From Clostridiales bacterium (GTDB lineage: Bacteria; Bacillota; DSM-16504; Desulfitibacterales; JAICDB01): 56,125 nt of DNA. The position numbers and the translations under genes were made by a program. Below, one piece after another: positions 8,191 through 15,200 of the stretch. The stretch lies in assembly GCA_020063565.1 (NCBI GenBank), contig JAICDB010000013.1:1-56125 (forward strand), in the 5' to 3' direction. Below the pieces are notes generated by a model. It had not been told where the DNA came from, made no database searches, and saw nothing but the letters and a program-made list of their open reading frames with translations. Positions within the stretch are counted from its first letter, which is position 1. Every line of letters starts with the position of its first letter.

Positions 8191-8922
8191 ATGGCAATTG
8201 GCAGAGCGCTTCAAAAACCCGTAATTGCCAGGACAACCCTTTCCGATCGAGAATTGGATGTGGCAATGCTTGCGCGTATTAATATCGGTAGGAATGCTAT
8301 CAGCGGTATTCTTGGAATTTCGGTAAACAGTGTTAAAACGCTTCTTAAAAGAATAGAAAATAAGCTGGGGCCAAACTGGCGTCATAATTCGCATATTGTC
8401 TGGCCGGCGCCGGAAAATAAATACCTGAAAAGCTCAAATGCCCAAGAGGAAAATGACCCGGATGATTTTGAAAACGGCTATTACCACCGCCTGGAAAGAG
8501 AACTGAAAAGGCAGAGAAAAGCGCGGCAGACATCATTTTTACTGCTCCTTAACCAGAGTCATCCGGGTAAAGACATCCTGCATGTCAGTTCAGCACAAAG
8601 GTTTTGGCTGCGTCCGGCCTTGAAAGAGCTTGAAGACAGGAAACACATTAAACTCCTGGCGGTAGACTGGAACGAGACCTTTTCGCCCCCCTGGCTTCCC
8701 CTGGTCAACAGGGGGAGAAAGGAGATCCGTGCTGCTGATTATGTTACATTCAGTGAAAAATATGTTACAGGTTATATCAGGAATTATCTGGAGCACAAAC
8801 TCAAGGATTATATCCTGGAGGTAAACGGGAAGCTGGAAGAAGTCAGGCAGGCGGTGAGGAAGGAAAATGATGCAATACCCGGCCTGCAGGAGCTAATTTC
8901 TATGGCTGCGGGCATTTTTTAA
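8191..8922 (+). CDS. LuxR-type HTH protein of unknown role
   Basis: Residues 16-60 (TLSDRELDVAMLARINIGRN, then ISVNSVKTLLKRIENKLG) follow the LuxR/GerE helix-turn-helix pattern, here at the N-terminus instead of the usual C-terminal position. The rest of the 243 residues is basic then amphipathic and carries no domain I recognise (for example RFWLRPALKELEDRKHIKLL). No receiver or sensor domain is visible. GAGGGG is eight bases before the ATG. It lies between two stalk-domain genes, so it may regulate them, but that is only context. A strong terminator follows at 8966. Confidence 0.6.
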   Translation: MAIGRALQKPVIARTTLSDRELDVAMLARINIGRNAISGILGISVNSVKTLLKRIENKLGPNWRHNSHIVWPAPENKYLKSSNAQEENDPDDFENGYYHRLERELKRQRKARQTSFLLLLNQSHPGKDILHVSSAQRFWLRPALKELEDRKHIKLLAVDWNETFSPPWLPLVNRGRKEIRAADYVTFSEKYVTGYIRNYLEHKLKDYILEVNGKLEEVRQAVRKENDAIPGLQELISMAAGIF

Positions 8923-8965
8923 AACCAAATGAAGGTAGCCGGACCTTGGAAAACGAGAAATAAAA

Positions 8966-9002
8966 ACTCGAGCTGCACAGCTAAGTGCGGCTCGAGTTTT
9001 TT
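8966..9002 (+). terminator. Strong Rho-independent terminator
   Basis: ACTCGAGC (8966-8973) pairs perfectly with GCTCGAGT (8990-8997) and six T follow. It closes the plus-strand unit at 7039-8922 before the convergent gene at 9044. Confidence 0.85.
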
Positions 9003-9043
9003 AAACGTCATGAATGTTCATGCTGCCATCAGGGCTCCGGAAG

Positions 9044-10165
9044 TTATTCTATTTCGATAGTTTCAGTCTCTCCATTCCAGCCAACTGTCAAATTTAAATT
9101 CTCGATAATAAACCTCAGGGGTACCATAGTTCTATTATTTATAAGTTGAGCAGGTTCGTCTATTGTTAATTCGGCATCATTAACAATAATTTTATTACTG
9201 TTTAATTTTAAGATTATTTCCTTTTCATCTTTCTTAATAATTATTTTTTGCTCCTCCCCTTTCCATTCAACTGCAGCGCCGGTTGCTTCCGATATAGCTC
9301 TTATAGGAATTAATGTTCTGCCATTTTTTATTACAGGCGGTGTATCAAATTTTATATCTGCATTTTTCACAAAAACATTTGTAACCGGAATAACCTTTAC
9401 ATTTAATTTGTTTTCTAGTTCTTCAGCTATTTCATCCAAATCATCTAATTCTTCTTGTGAATATTTTTCTTTCATTGCCAATTTCATCTCTTCAATTTTT
9501 TGTTTCATCTGTTCTTTGTAAGATTCTTTTTGCTCTTTTAACTGTTCAATTTGAATTAATATCTCTTCCATTAATTCAGTATTGTTATTTTCTTCAGCTT
9601 GCTCGTATTGTTCTTCCAGGTCTTCAATTTGCTCTTCTACTTGATCCTTTAATTCTTCAATTTCATCTTTTTGTTTTTCTAAAGCAGCTTTGGCTTTTTC
9701 CCACGGCTTCATTTCATTTTCCGATTCTTCTGCTATTTCATCCATTTCTTCCTCTATAGCATCTTCTTGTTCTTCCAATTGTTCTATTTGTTCTTCTATC
9801 TGATCTGCCAGGTCTTCATTGCCGTTTTCTTTAGCTTCTTCATAGATGCTTTCCAATTCTTCTAGCTGTTTTTCTATGTTTTCTTTTTCTTTCTCATCTG
9901 CATCTTTTTCTTCATCATCTCTATCTTCATCTACGTCCTCATCTTCTACATCTTCGTCTACACCTTCATCATCTTCTTTCTCTATGTCCTCATCATCTTT
10001 ATCTTCGTCTACATCTACATCTTCATCATCATCTTTATCGATCTGAACTTTATTATAATTACTGCTACTTACTGCATCATCATCATCTGCTAAAACGGCT
10101 ACAGGAATTGCAATGATAAATAAAAATACTAAAAGAAGCGCTAAAATTTTCCGTAAATTAACCAT
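9044..10165 (-). CDS. Secreted acidic coiled-coil protein with C-terminal stalk domain
   Basis: I start at ATG 10165, because AGGGGG lies six bases upstream and the signal peptide (MVNLRKILALLLVFLFI, cleavage after VLA) begins there; the frame is open further upstream. Residues of about 30-100 are almost pure Asp/Glu with Lys. A long coiled coil follows (about 95-265, with repeats of EEQIEQLEEQ and QIEDLEEQYEQ type). The C-terminus (about 270-373) is a complete copper-amine-oxidase N-like stalk domain with two halves, each carrying R(T/M)(L/V)(I/V)P(I/L)R. The layout suggests an extended surface or cation-binding protein. It is monocistronic. The acidic run probably evolved by codon-repeat expansion. 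Confidence 0.8.
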   Translation of the reverse strand: MVNLRKILALLLVFLFIIAIPVAVLADDDDAVSSSNYNKVQIDKDDDEDVDVDEDKDDEDIEKEDDEGVDEDVEDEDVDEDRDDEEKDADEKEKENIEKQLEELESIYEEAKENGNEDLADQIEEQIEQLEEQEDAIEEEMDEIAEESENEMKPWEKAKAALEKQKDEIEELKDQVEEQIEDLEEQYEQAEENNNTELMEEILIQIEQLKEQKESYKEQMKQKIEEMKLAMKEKYSQEELDDLDEIAEELENKLNVKVIPVTNVFVKNADIKFDTPPVIKNGRTLIPIRAISEATGAAVEWKGEEQKIIIKKDEKEIILKLNSNKIIVNDAELTIDEPAQLINNRTMVPLRFIIENLNLTVGWNGETETIEIE

Positions 10166-10363
10166 AGTTTTCCCCCTCATTATATTTTTTTTTACAACAA
10201 TAATTTTATCACTAAATATTTGCATCTTCATGAGGCAAAAGTCCTAAAAAAATCCGACAAGTGTCCCGAATTTTCCGGCCAATAAAAGTAAGGATAATAT
10301 GATTCATGTTCTCCAATAGAAATGAAAGGAAAAAAGACATTTTTTATAGAACAATATAAGTAA

Positions 10364-10528
10364 CTTTTATTATTAAAGATAATATCCAATATGGTTGGAA
10401 GTGCACGTCAGACTGTTACTGCCATTTTTAACAGAATGGCCGGGAGGGGTATAATTAGTCAGAGGCGGGGAAGAATTACGATTTTAGACCGGGAAGCGTT
10501 AAAACAGTTAGCCGGAGTAAATACTTAG
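10364..10528 (+). pseudogene. C-terminal HTH remnant of a Crp/Fnr-family regulator
   Basis: From a stop at 10361 the frame reads through 54 codons. It contains ISNMVGSARQTVTAIFNRM followed by GRGIISQRRGRITILDREAL, which is the DNA-binding helix-turn-helix and wing of Crp/Fnr proteins. The effector-binding beta-roll and dimer helix, normally about 150 residues, are missing, and no start with a ribosome binding site exists. The fragment ends 125 bases before cooF and just before a CooA-like operator, so it may be what remains of a CO-responsive regulator. The family is clear. The CooA identity is inferred from position. Confidence 0.75.
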
Positions 10529-10567
10529 AAAACATTAATAAAAAAATTCAAAAATTTACAAATTAAT

Positions 10568-10583
10568 TGTCATTTAGCTGACA
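10568..10583. promoter_or_regulatory. CooA-like operator upstream of cooF
   Basis: TGTCA, six bases, then TGACA form a perfect dyad. Known Rhodospirillum CooA sites have the form TGTCA-N6-CGACA. The dyad centre (10575.5) lies 41.5 bases upstream of the start expected from the -10 box at 10605-10610. That is the class II activator position of Crp-type proteins. Confidence 0.65.
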
Positions 10584-10604
10584 TTTTGACCGGTGCCAAT
10601 TTTA

Positions 10605-10610
10605 TATAAT
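10605..10610 (+). promoter_or_regulatory. -10 box of the cooFS promoter
   Basis: This is a perfect TATAAT with a predicted start near 10617. No good -35 box stands at 17 bases, as expected for an activator-dependent promoter. TTGACC at 10587 is only about 12 bases away. Confidence 0.55.
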
Positions 10611-10653
10611 TAAAAGAAAGAAATTTCAGAATCATTAAAAAGGAGATTGAATA

Positions 10654-11163
10654 ATGGAGCAGATCTTAGTAACTCCCGAACGCTGCCTGGGGTGCCACAG
10701 CTGTGAGTTATCCTGTGCAGTGGAGCACTCGCCTTCCAAAGAATTGTTAGCTGCAGTAGCAGGCGGGGAAAAAACCGTTCCGCGGGTATTTGTGGAGACG
10801 GACGGCAAGCTCAATTTTCCCCTCCAGTGCAGGCACTGCCAGGAGCCGGCATGTGTTTATGCCTGTATGAGTGGTGCTTTAAGCAAGGAAGAGAAAACAG
10901 GCAAGGTTGTAGTGAGCGAGGAGAAGTGTGTGGGATGCTGGATGTGTGTGATGACCTGTCCCTTTGGTGCCATAATTCAAGGTAGCGACCACAAGGTTAT
11001 CAAAAAGTGCGACCGCTGTCCCGATAGGGAAGAACCTGCATGTACCACTGCCTGCCCAACAGATGCAATTCAATTTATAAGTGTGGATCAATTCAGTAAG
11101 GACAGGAGACGGAAATATTTAACGGTGTTTAACTCGCAAAGGGAAGAAGCGGAACAACTTTAA
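10654..11163 (+). CDS. cooF: CooF-type ferredoxin partner of CO dehydrogenase
   Basis: The 169-aa cytoplasmic protein carries four cysteine clusters typical of the CooF/HycB/DmsB family: CLGCHSCELSC, CRHCQEPACVYAC, CVGCWMCVMTC and CDRCPDREEPACTTAC. These probably bind four 4Fe-4S clusters. In its family it takes electrons from CooS and hands them to a hydrogenase or oxidoreductase. AAGGAG is well placed before the ATG. It is the first gene of the operon, 22 bases before cooS, and sits behind the CooA-like promoter. No CO-induced membrane hydrogenase genes (cooMKLXUH) occur here, so the acceptor is more likely the flavoprotein at 13105 or a soluble carrier. Confidence 0.9.
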   Translation: MEQILVTPERCLGCHSCELSCAVEHSPSKELLAAVAGGEKTVPRVFVETDGKLNFPLQCRHCQEPACVYACMSGALSKEEKTGKVVVSEEKCVGCWMCVMTCPFGAIIQGSDHKVIKKCDRCPDREEPACTTACPTDAIQFISVDQFSKDRRRKYLTVFNSQREEAEQL

Positions 11164-11185
11164 TTTTAAATTGAGGGGGATAGTA

Positions 11186-13090
11186 ATGCCTATTGAAAAT
11201 AAAACTATCGACCGGGCCGCAAGAGAGATGCTGCGGCGAACAGCAGATGATGGTGTGAAAACAGTTTGGGACCGTCTGGAAGAACAGGAACCGCAGTGTG
11301 GTTTTGGAACCCTGGGAATTTGTTGCCGGAACTGTCTCCAGGGACCGTGCAGGATAAACCCCTTTGGTCAACCTGATCGCGGAGTGTGTGGGGCCACTGC
11401 AGATACAATAGTGGCCAGAAATCTTTTACGCAGCCTGGCAGGCGGGACCGCTGCCCACGTGGACCACGCTTATGAAGCAGTAGAAGCGCTACATAAGCTT
11501 TCCGAGGGTAATGTAAATTATGAAATTAAGGATGAGGCAAAACTTAAAGAAATTGCTTCCAAGCTGGGACTGGAGACGGAAAATAAGGATATGGGCGAAC
11601 TGGCCAAGGAAGTAGCCGCAAAAGCATTTGAAAACTTTGGTGGACATGGTTCGGAAGGCTTGGGCTGGCTTGAAGCCTGGGCTCCAAAGGAGAGAATAGA
11701 TACCTGGGCTGAACTGGGAATACTGCCGCGAAAGGCGGACCGGGAAATCAGGGAAGCCATGCACCAAACGACAATGGGAATGGATGCAGATCCTGTAAAT
11801 CTGCTGCTCTCCTGTCTAAAACAGGGAATTGTTGACGGATTTGCCGGACTTAAGCTGGCCACTGACATGCAGGATATTATTTTCGGCACTCCGAAGCCCG
11901 TACAGACGGAAACCAACCTTGGTGTACTAAAAGAAGACCATGTCAACATTATAGTCCATGGTCACGTTCCCCTTCTTTCGGAAAAGGTTGTGGAATGGGC
12001 CCGTAAGTTGAATAATGAGGCTAAGGATGCGGGTGCCGCCGGAATTAATGTGGCAGGCATCTGCTGTACGGGGAATGAAGTCTTAATGAGACAGGGAATC
12101 CCTCCTGCAACTAACTTCCTTGGTCAGGAGCTTGCCCTGGCAACGGGAGCAGTTGACCTGATGGTGGTGGATGTCCAGTGTATTATGCCTTCAGTTGCAA
12201 CTGTAGCCGGGTGTTATCACGGTGAAATTGTAACCACTATGCCTATTACCAAAATCCCGGGAGCAGAGCATGTGCCATTTACTCTGGAGGAAGCGGATGA
12301 ACAGGCCCAGAAAATCGTACGCCGCGCACTGGAGTCATATCAGAAAAGGAATATGGACAAAGTCTACATTCCCGATGAGAAGGTATCTATAGTAGCAGGC
12401 TTCAGTGTGGAAGCAATTGTAGCTGCCTTAAGTAAAGTGGATGCCGCTGATCCTTTAAAGCCCCTGGTGGAAAGCATTAAGAGCGGTGATATTCTGGGAG
12501 CGGTTGGTACCGTAGGCTGCAACAACGCCAAGATAACCCAGGACTCAATGCATGTGGAAATGGTTAAAGAGCTGATTGCAAACAATGTGCTGGTGGTTGC
12601 AACGGGTTGTTCCGCTCATGCCCTGGGGAAAGCCGGCTTGCTACATCCCGATGCCACAGTGAAATTTGCCGGAGAGGGCTTGAAAAAGGTCTTGACAGCA
12701 GTTGGGGAAGCTGCCGGTCTGGGCGGACCGCTGCCTCCGGTACTGCATATGGGCAGCTGTGTGGACAATTCCCGCATTGGAGATTTACTGACAGCGCTAG
12801 CCGCTTACCTGGGTGTAAATGTCAAGGACCTGCCCGTGGCAGCATCAGCGCCAGAGCCACAGCATGAAAAGGCGCTCAGCATCGGCATCTGGGCGGTAGC
12901 CATGGGAGTACTGACCCACCTGGGATTGCCGCCCCATGTATTGGGAAGCGCAGTTGTGGCAGAGACACTGACGGGAGAAAAGATAGAATCCCTTGTGGGC
13001 GGCAAGTTTTATGTGGAATCTGATCCCATCGCAGCTGCCGGAGGTTTAATTGCACACATTAAATCCAAGCGTAAAGCACTGGGAATATAA
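11186..13090 (+). CDS. cooS: Anaerobic carbon-monoxide dehydrogenase, catalytic subunit
   Basis: It catalyses the interconversion of CO and CO2 at a Ni-4Fe-4S centre in the cytoplasm. The start is ATG 11186, because the GAGGGGG at 11173 is the ribosome binding site and not part of an upstream TTG start. The 634-aa length is normal for the family. The N-terminal cysteine set (CGFGTLGICCRNCLQGPC, about 36-53) supplies the B and D clusters. GICCTGNEVL, ATGCSAHALGKAG and LHMGSCVDNSR are the conserved segments around the C-cluster. Lying between cooF and a flavoprotein, without acetyl-CoA synthase genes, it looks like a monofunctional CODH for energy, redox supply or CO detoxification. No cooC nickel-insertion ATPase is present in the window. 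Confidence 0.97.
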   Translation: MPIENKTIDRAAREMLRRTADDGVKTVWDRLEEQEPQCGFGTLGICCRNCLQGPCRINPFGQPDRGVCGATADTIVARNLLRSLAGGTAAHVDHAYEAVEALHKLSEGNVNYEIKDEAKLKEIASKLGLETENKDMGELAKEVAAKAFENFGGHGSEGLGWLEAWAPKERIDTWAELGILPRKADREIREAMHQTTMGMDADPVNLLLSCLKQGIVDGFAGLKLATDMQDIIFGTPKPVQTETNLGVLKEDHVNIIVHGHVPLLSEKVVEWARKLNNEAKDAGAAGINVAGICCTGNEVLMRQGIPPATNFLGQELALATGAVDLMVVDVQCIMPSVATVAGCYHGEIVTTMPITKIPGAEHVPFTLEEADEQAQKIVRRALESYQKRNMDKVYIPDEKVSIVAGFSVEAIVAALSKVDAADPLKPLVESIKSGDILGAVGTVGCNNAKITQDSMHVEMVKELIANNVLVVATGCSAHALGKAGLLHPDATVKFAGEGLKKVLTAVGEAAGLGGPLPPVLHMGSCVDNSRIGDLLTALAAYLGVNVKDLPVAASAPEPQHEKALSIGIWAVAMGVLTHLGLPPHVLGSAVVAETLTGEKIESLVGGKFYVESDPIAAAGGLIAHIKSKRKALGI

Positions 13091-13104
13091 CGGGTGGTAT
13101 TGTC

Positions 13105-14352
13105 ATGGCATATGTAATTATCGGTAACAGCGCTGCCGGGATAGCCGCAGCGGAAGCAATTCGAAAAATTAACAAGAAAGAACCGCTGATTATGATCAGT
13201 GACGAACCCTACAGGGCCTACTCGCGCTGCCTGACTACCTACTACCTGGAAAGGACAGTGGCTGAAGAGTATATGTACCTGCGTCCCCCGGACTTTTATA
13301 GTCGTTTGGGAATAGATCTCAAGACAGGCCGGAAGGTAACTGCAGTAAACCCGCAGGTTAAAGAGGTAATCACCGGGGACGGGGAGAGGTTCTCCTACAG
13401 CAAACTATTGATTGCAACGGGAGCTTCTCCCAAGTTTCCCGATTTACCGGGGATCAATTATAATGGAGTTTTCGGAATGAGGACTCTCGATGATGCCAAA
13501 AATGTCGCGGCAGTTGCCGCTCCGGGGAAAAAAGCGTTGGTACTTGGCGGGGGGTTGGTCAGTTTAAAAACTGCTGCAGCTCTCTGTAAAATTGAAGTGG
13601 ATGTGACTGTTTTGGTAAGCTCCGACAGGATCATGTCCCGGGTTCTGGATAAAATGTCAGCTGCCATCATTGAGAGTGAGCTTACAGGTATGGGTGTAAA
13701 AATTCTCAAGGAGACTACTGTAGCGTCTATTGAGGGTAATAACGGCGTGGTAAAGGGCGTTCAGCTGGCAACCGGAGAGTATTTTCCGGCCGACTTTGTA
13801 ATAGTAGGTAAGGGAGTGAAGCCCAATACGGCATTTTTAAAGGATAGCGGTCTTGTCAGTGAAGCGGGAGAACCATTACAGATAAACATGCGGCAGGAAA
13901 CCGCGCTTGTTGATATTTATGCGGCAGGTGATGTTGCTCTCAGTTATGATCTTCTTGAAGAAAAATATACCCATAACGCCATCTGGCCCAATGCCACGGA
14001 ACAGGGGGCGGTGGCGGGTTTAAATATGGCGGGAGTAAATAAGGAGTATCCAGGCTCCATAAGTATGAACTCCGCCGTCTTCGGTAAACTTTCAGTGATA
14101 GCTGCGGGCATCACATGTCCCAGGGGAGATGATTACTGGGTAATCGCAGACTATAAATCAGGGAAGGGTGTATATAAAAAACTGGTCTTGGATGATGACA
14201 GGCTGGTGGGTTACATCTTGACAGGTGATACTTCCCGGGCCGGTCTGTATACCGCTCTGATCAGGAGTAAACGCAGGATTAAAAACACTGAAAAACTTTT
14301 TACCGGACAGGGGCGCAGCTTTGTAAATCTTTCAGAAATAAACACAGTTTAA
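13105..14352 (+). CDS. FAD-dependent NAD(P)-type oxidoreductase of the CODH operon
   Basis: The 415-aa flavoprotein begins with a dinucleotide fold (VIIGNSAAGIAAAEAIRKI). It has a second one for NAD(P)H (ALVLGGGLVSLKTAAAL, about 145-161) and the FAD-binding IYAAGDVAL near residue 275. This is the pyridine-nucleotide disulfide/NADH oxidase fold. The redox-active CxxC of disulfide reductases is absent. Homologous genes stand beside cooS-cooF in several anaerobes and are thought to pass CO-derived electrons to NAD(P)+. It starts 15 bases after cooS. The electron acceptor cannot be read from the sequence. Confidence 0.85.
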   Translation: MAYVIIGNSAAGIAAAEAIRKINKKEPLIMISDEPYRAYSRCLTTYYLERTVAEEYMYLRPPDFYSRLGIDLKTGRKVTAVNPQVKEVITGDGERFSYSKLLIATGASPKFPDLPGINYNGVFGMRTLDDAKNVAAVAAPGKKALVLGGGLVSLKTAAALCKIEVDVTVLVSSDRIMSRVLDKMSAAIIESELTGMGVKILKETTVASIEGNNGVVKGVQLATGEYFPADFVIVGKGVKPNTAFLKDSGLVSEAGEPLQINMRQETALVDIYAAGDVALSYDLLEEKYTHNAIWPNATEQGAVAGLNMAGVNKEYPGSISMNSAVFGKLSVIAAGITCPRGDDYWVIADYKSGKGVYKKLVLDDDRLVGYILTGDTSRAGLYTALIRSKRRIKNTEKLFTGQGRSFVNLSEINTV

Positions 14353-14418
14353 AGATAATAAAATAATATGTTATAATAATTTTACTATCAGCTATTATAT
14401 AAGATGGGATGAAATATT

Positions 14419-14742
14419 TTGAATGAGTGTATAATAAATATTGAGACTATTAAAAGATTAGTTAGTGAGAAAAAAATTATATGGAGAAATCATATTCTTG
14501 TAAGAATGCAACAAAGGGGCATAAAAATTAATGATGTTATAGAGTGTGTGATGTCTGGCAAAATTATAGAATATTATTATGATGATTATCCTTATCCAAG
14601 CTGTTTAATTTTGGGTTGTATAAATGAGGAAACCTGTTTACATGTTGTATGCGCAGTTGGAGAGAATAAAGTTTGGATGATTACAGCATATACTCCGGAT
14701 AAGGAAGAATGGTATGATGATTTAAAGACGAGGAGGGAGTAG
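14419..14742 (+). CDS. DUF4258 protein, probable toxin of a toxin-antitoxin pair
   Basis: The 107-aa protein contains IIWRNHILVRMQQRGIKIND and later HVVCAVGENKVWMITAYTPD. This is the DUF4258 pattern, related to RelE/BrnT-like folds, with the conserved H..RM..RGI and the terminal ITAY.PD. It probably begins at TTG 14419, since no better start is visible, though the ribosome binding site (GGGATG) is weak. The next gene, five bases downstream, encodes a YgiT-type zinc finger, the usual antitoxin partner. The pair is more AT-rich than the CODH operon before it, which fits acquisition. Toxicity is inferred, not shown. Confidence 0.75.
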   Translation: MNECIINIETIKRLVSEKKIIWRNHILVRMQQRGIKINDVIECVMSGKIIEYYYDDYPYPSCLILGCINEETCLHVVCAVGENKVWMITAYTPDKEEWYDDLKTRRE

Positions 14743-14747
14743 CGCGC

Positions 14748-14978
14748 ATGAAATGTATGATGTGTAAAGCTAAATTAAGCAAGGGAAATGCAAATCACTT
14801 TGTTGATATTAATGGGCATATTATTATTATTAAAAATGTACCTGCTAATGTATGTAAACAATGTGGAGAGTATTATTATGAACATGAAATTGCATTGAAA
14901 CTTGAACAAATAGTGGGAGAATATAAAGATAGTGGAGCTGAAATAATGATTATAGATTACAATGATAAGGCTGCATAA
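14748..14978 (+). CDS. YgiT/MqsA-type zinc-finger antitoxin
   Basis: The 76-aa protein has an N-terminal zinc-binding pair (CMMCKAKL and CKQCGEYY) separated by a beta hairpin, then a short helix (EIALKLEQIVGEY). This matches the zinc-finger domain of MqsA/YgiT-type antitoxins. The C-terminal HTH domain of full MqsA is absent, as is usual for partners of DUF4258 proteins. GGAGG lies ahead of the ATG and the gene is five bases from the toxin, so they are cotranscribed. The terminator at 15019 closes the unit. Confidence 0.75.
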   Translation: MKCMMCKAKLSKGNANHFVDINGHIIIIKNVPANVCKQCGEYYYEHEIALKLEQIVGEYKDSGAEIMIIDYNDKAA

Positions 14979-15018
14979 TAGCTTATAGGTACTATGATTG
15001 TCTGTTCATTTCAAGTTT

Positions 15019-15054
15019 AACCCCCGATTTCTCGTACTTGAGGACGGGGGTTTT
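15019..15054 (+). terminator. Rho-independent terminator after the toxin-antitoxin pair
   Basis: AACCCCCG and CGGGGGTT form a perfect eight-base stem followed by TTTT. The loop is 18 bases. Confidence 0.75.
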
Positions 15055-15101
15055 CATTTAATCATTTAATAAAAATTTCCGTAAGGGAGTTTTTTCTATT
15101 T

Positions 15102-15121
15102 AAATGACTAATTAGTCATTT
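15102..15121. promoter_or_regulatory. TetR-type operator O1, perfect 20-base palindrome
   Basis: The dyad is built on ATGACTA-TAGTCAT half-sites and is perfectly symmetric. It ends six bases before the -35 box of the efflux promoter. The likely ligand is the TetR encoded at 19926. Confidence 0.8.
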
Positions 15122-15126
15122 TTATC

Positions 15127-15155
15127 TTGAAAAAACGGGTCGACAGTCCTATACT
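15127..15155 (+). promoter_or_regulatory. Promoter of the TolC/HlyD/ABC-2 operon
   Basis: TTGAAA (15127-15132) and TATACT (15150-15155) are 17 bases apart. It lies between two copies of the same operator, so it should be repressed by a TetR protein. Confidence 0.75.
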
Positions 15156-15158
15156 AAT

Positions 15159-15178
15159 AAATGACTACATAGTCATTT
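15159..15178. promoter_or_regulatory. TetR-type operator O2 over the transcription start
   Basis: This is the same dyad as O1 except for the two central bases. Its centre is 57 bases from that of O1 and it covers the expected start site near 15162. Binding here would block initiation. Confidence 0.8.
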
Positions 15179-15200
15179 TTAACCGGAGGGGTGATCACAA

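Noticed and set aside
9846..10046. Serine-rich plus-strand frame
   Set aside because: It is an antisense shadow of the Asp/Glu-rich segment in the minus-strand gene.
15102..15178. Repeated palindromes taken as a possible CRISPR-like or integron array
   Set aside because: There are only two units, each a self-dyad placed around a promoter, which fits TetR operators.
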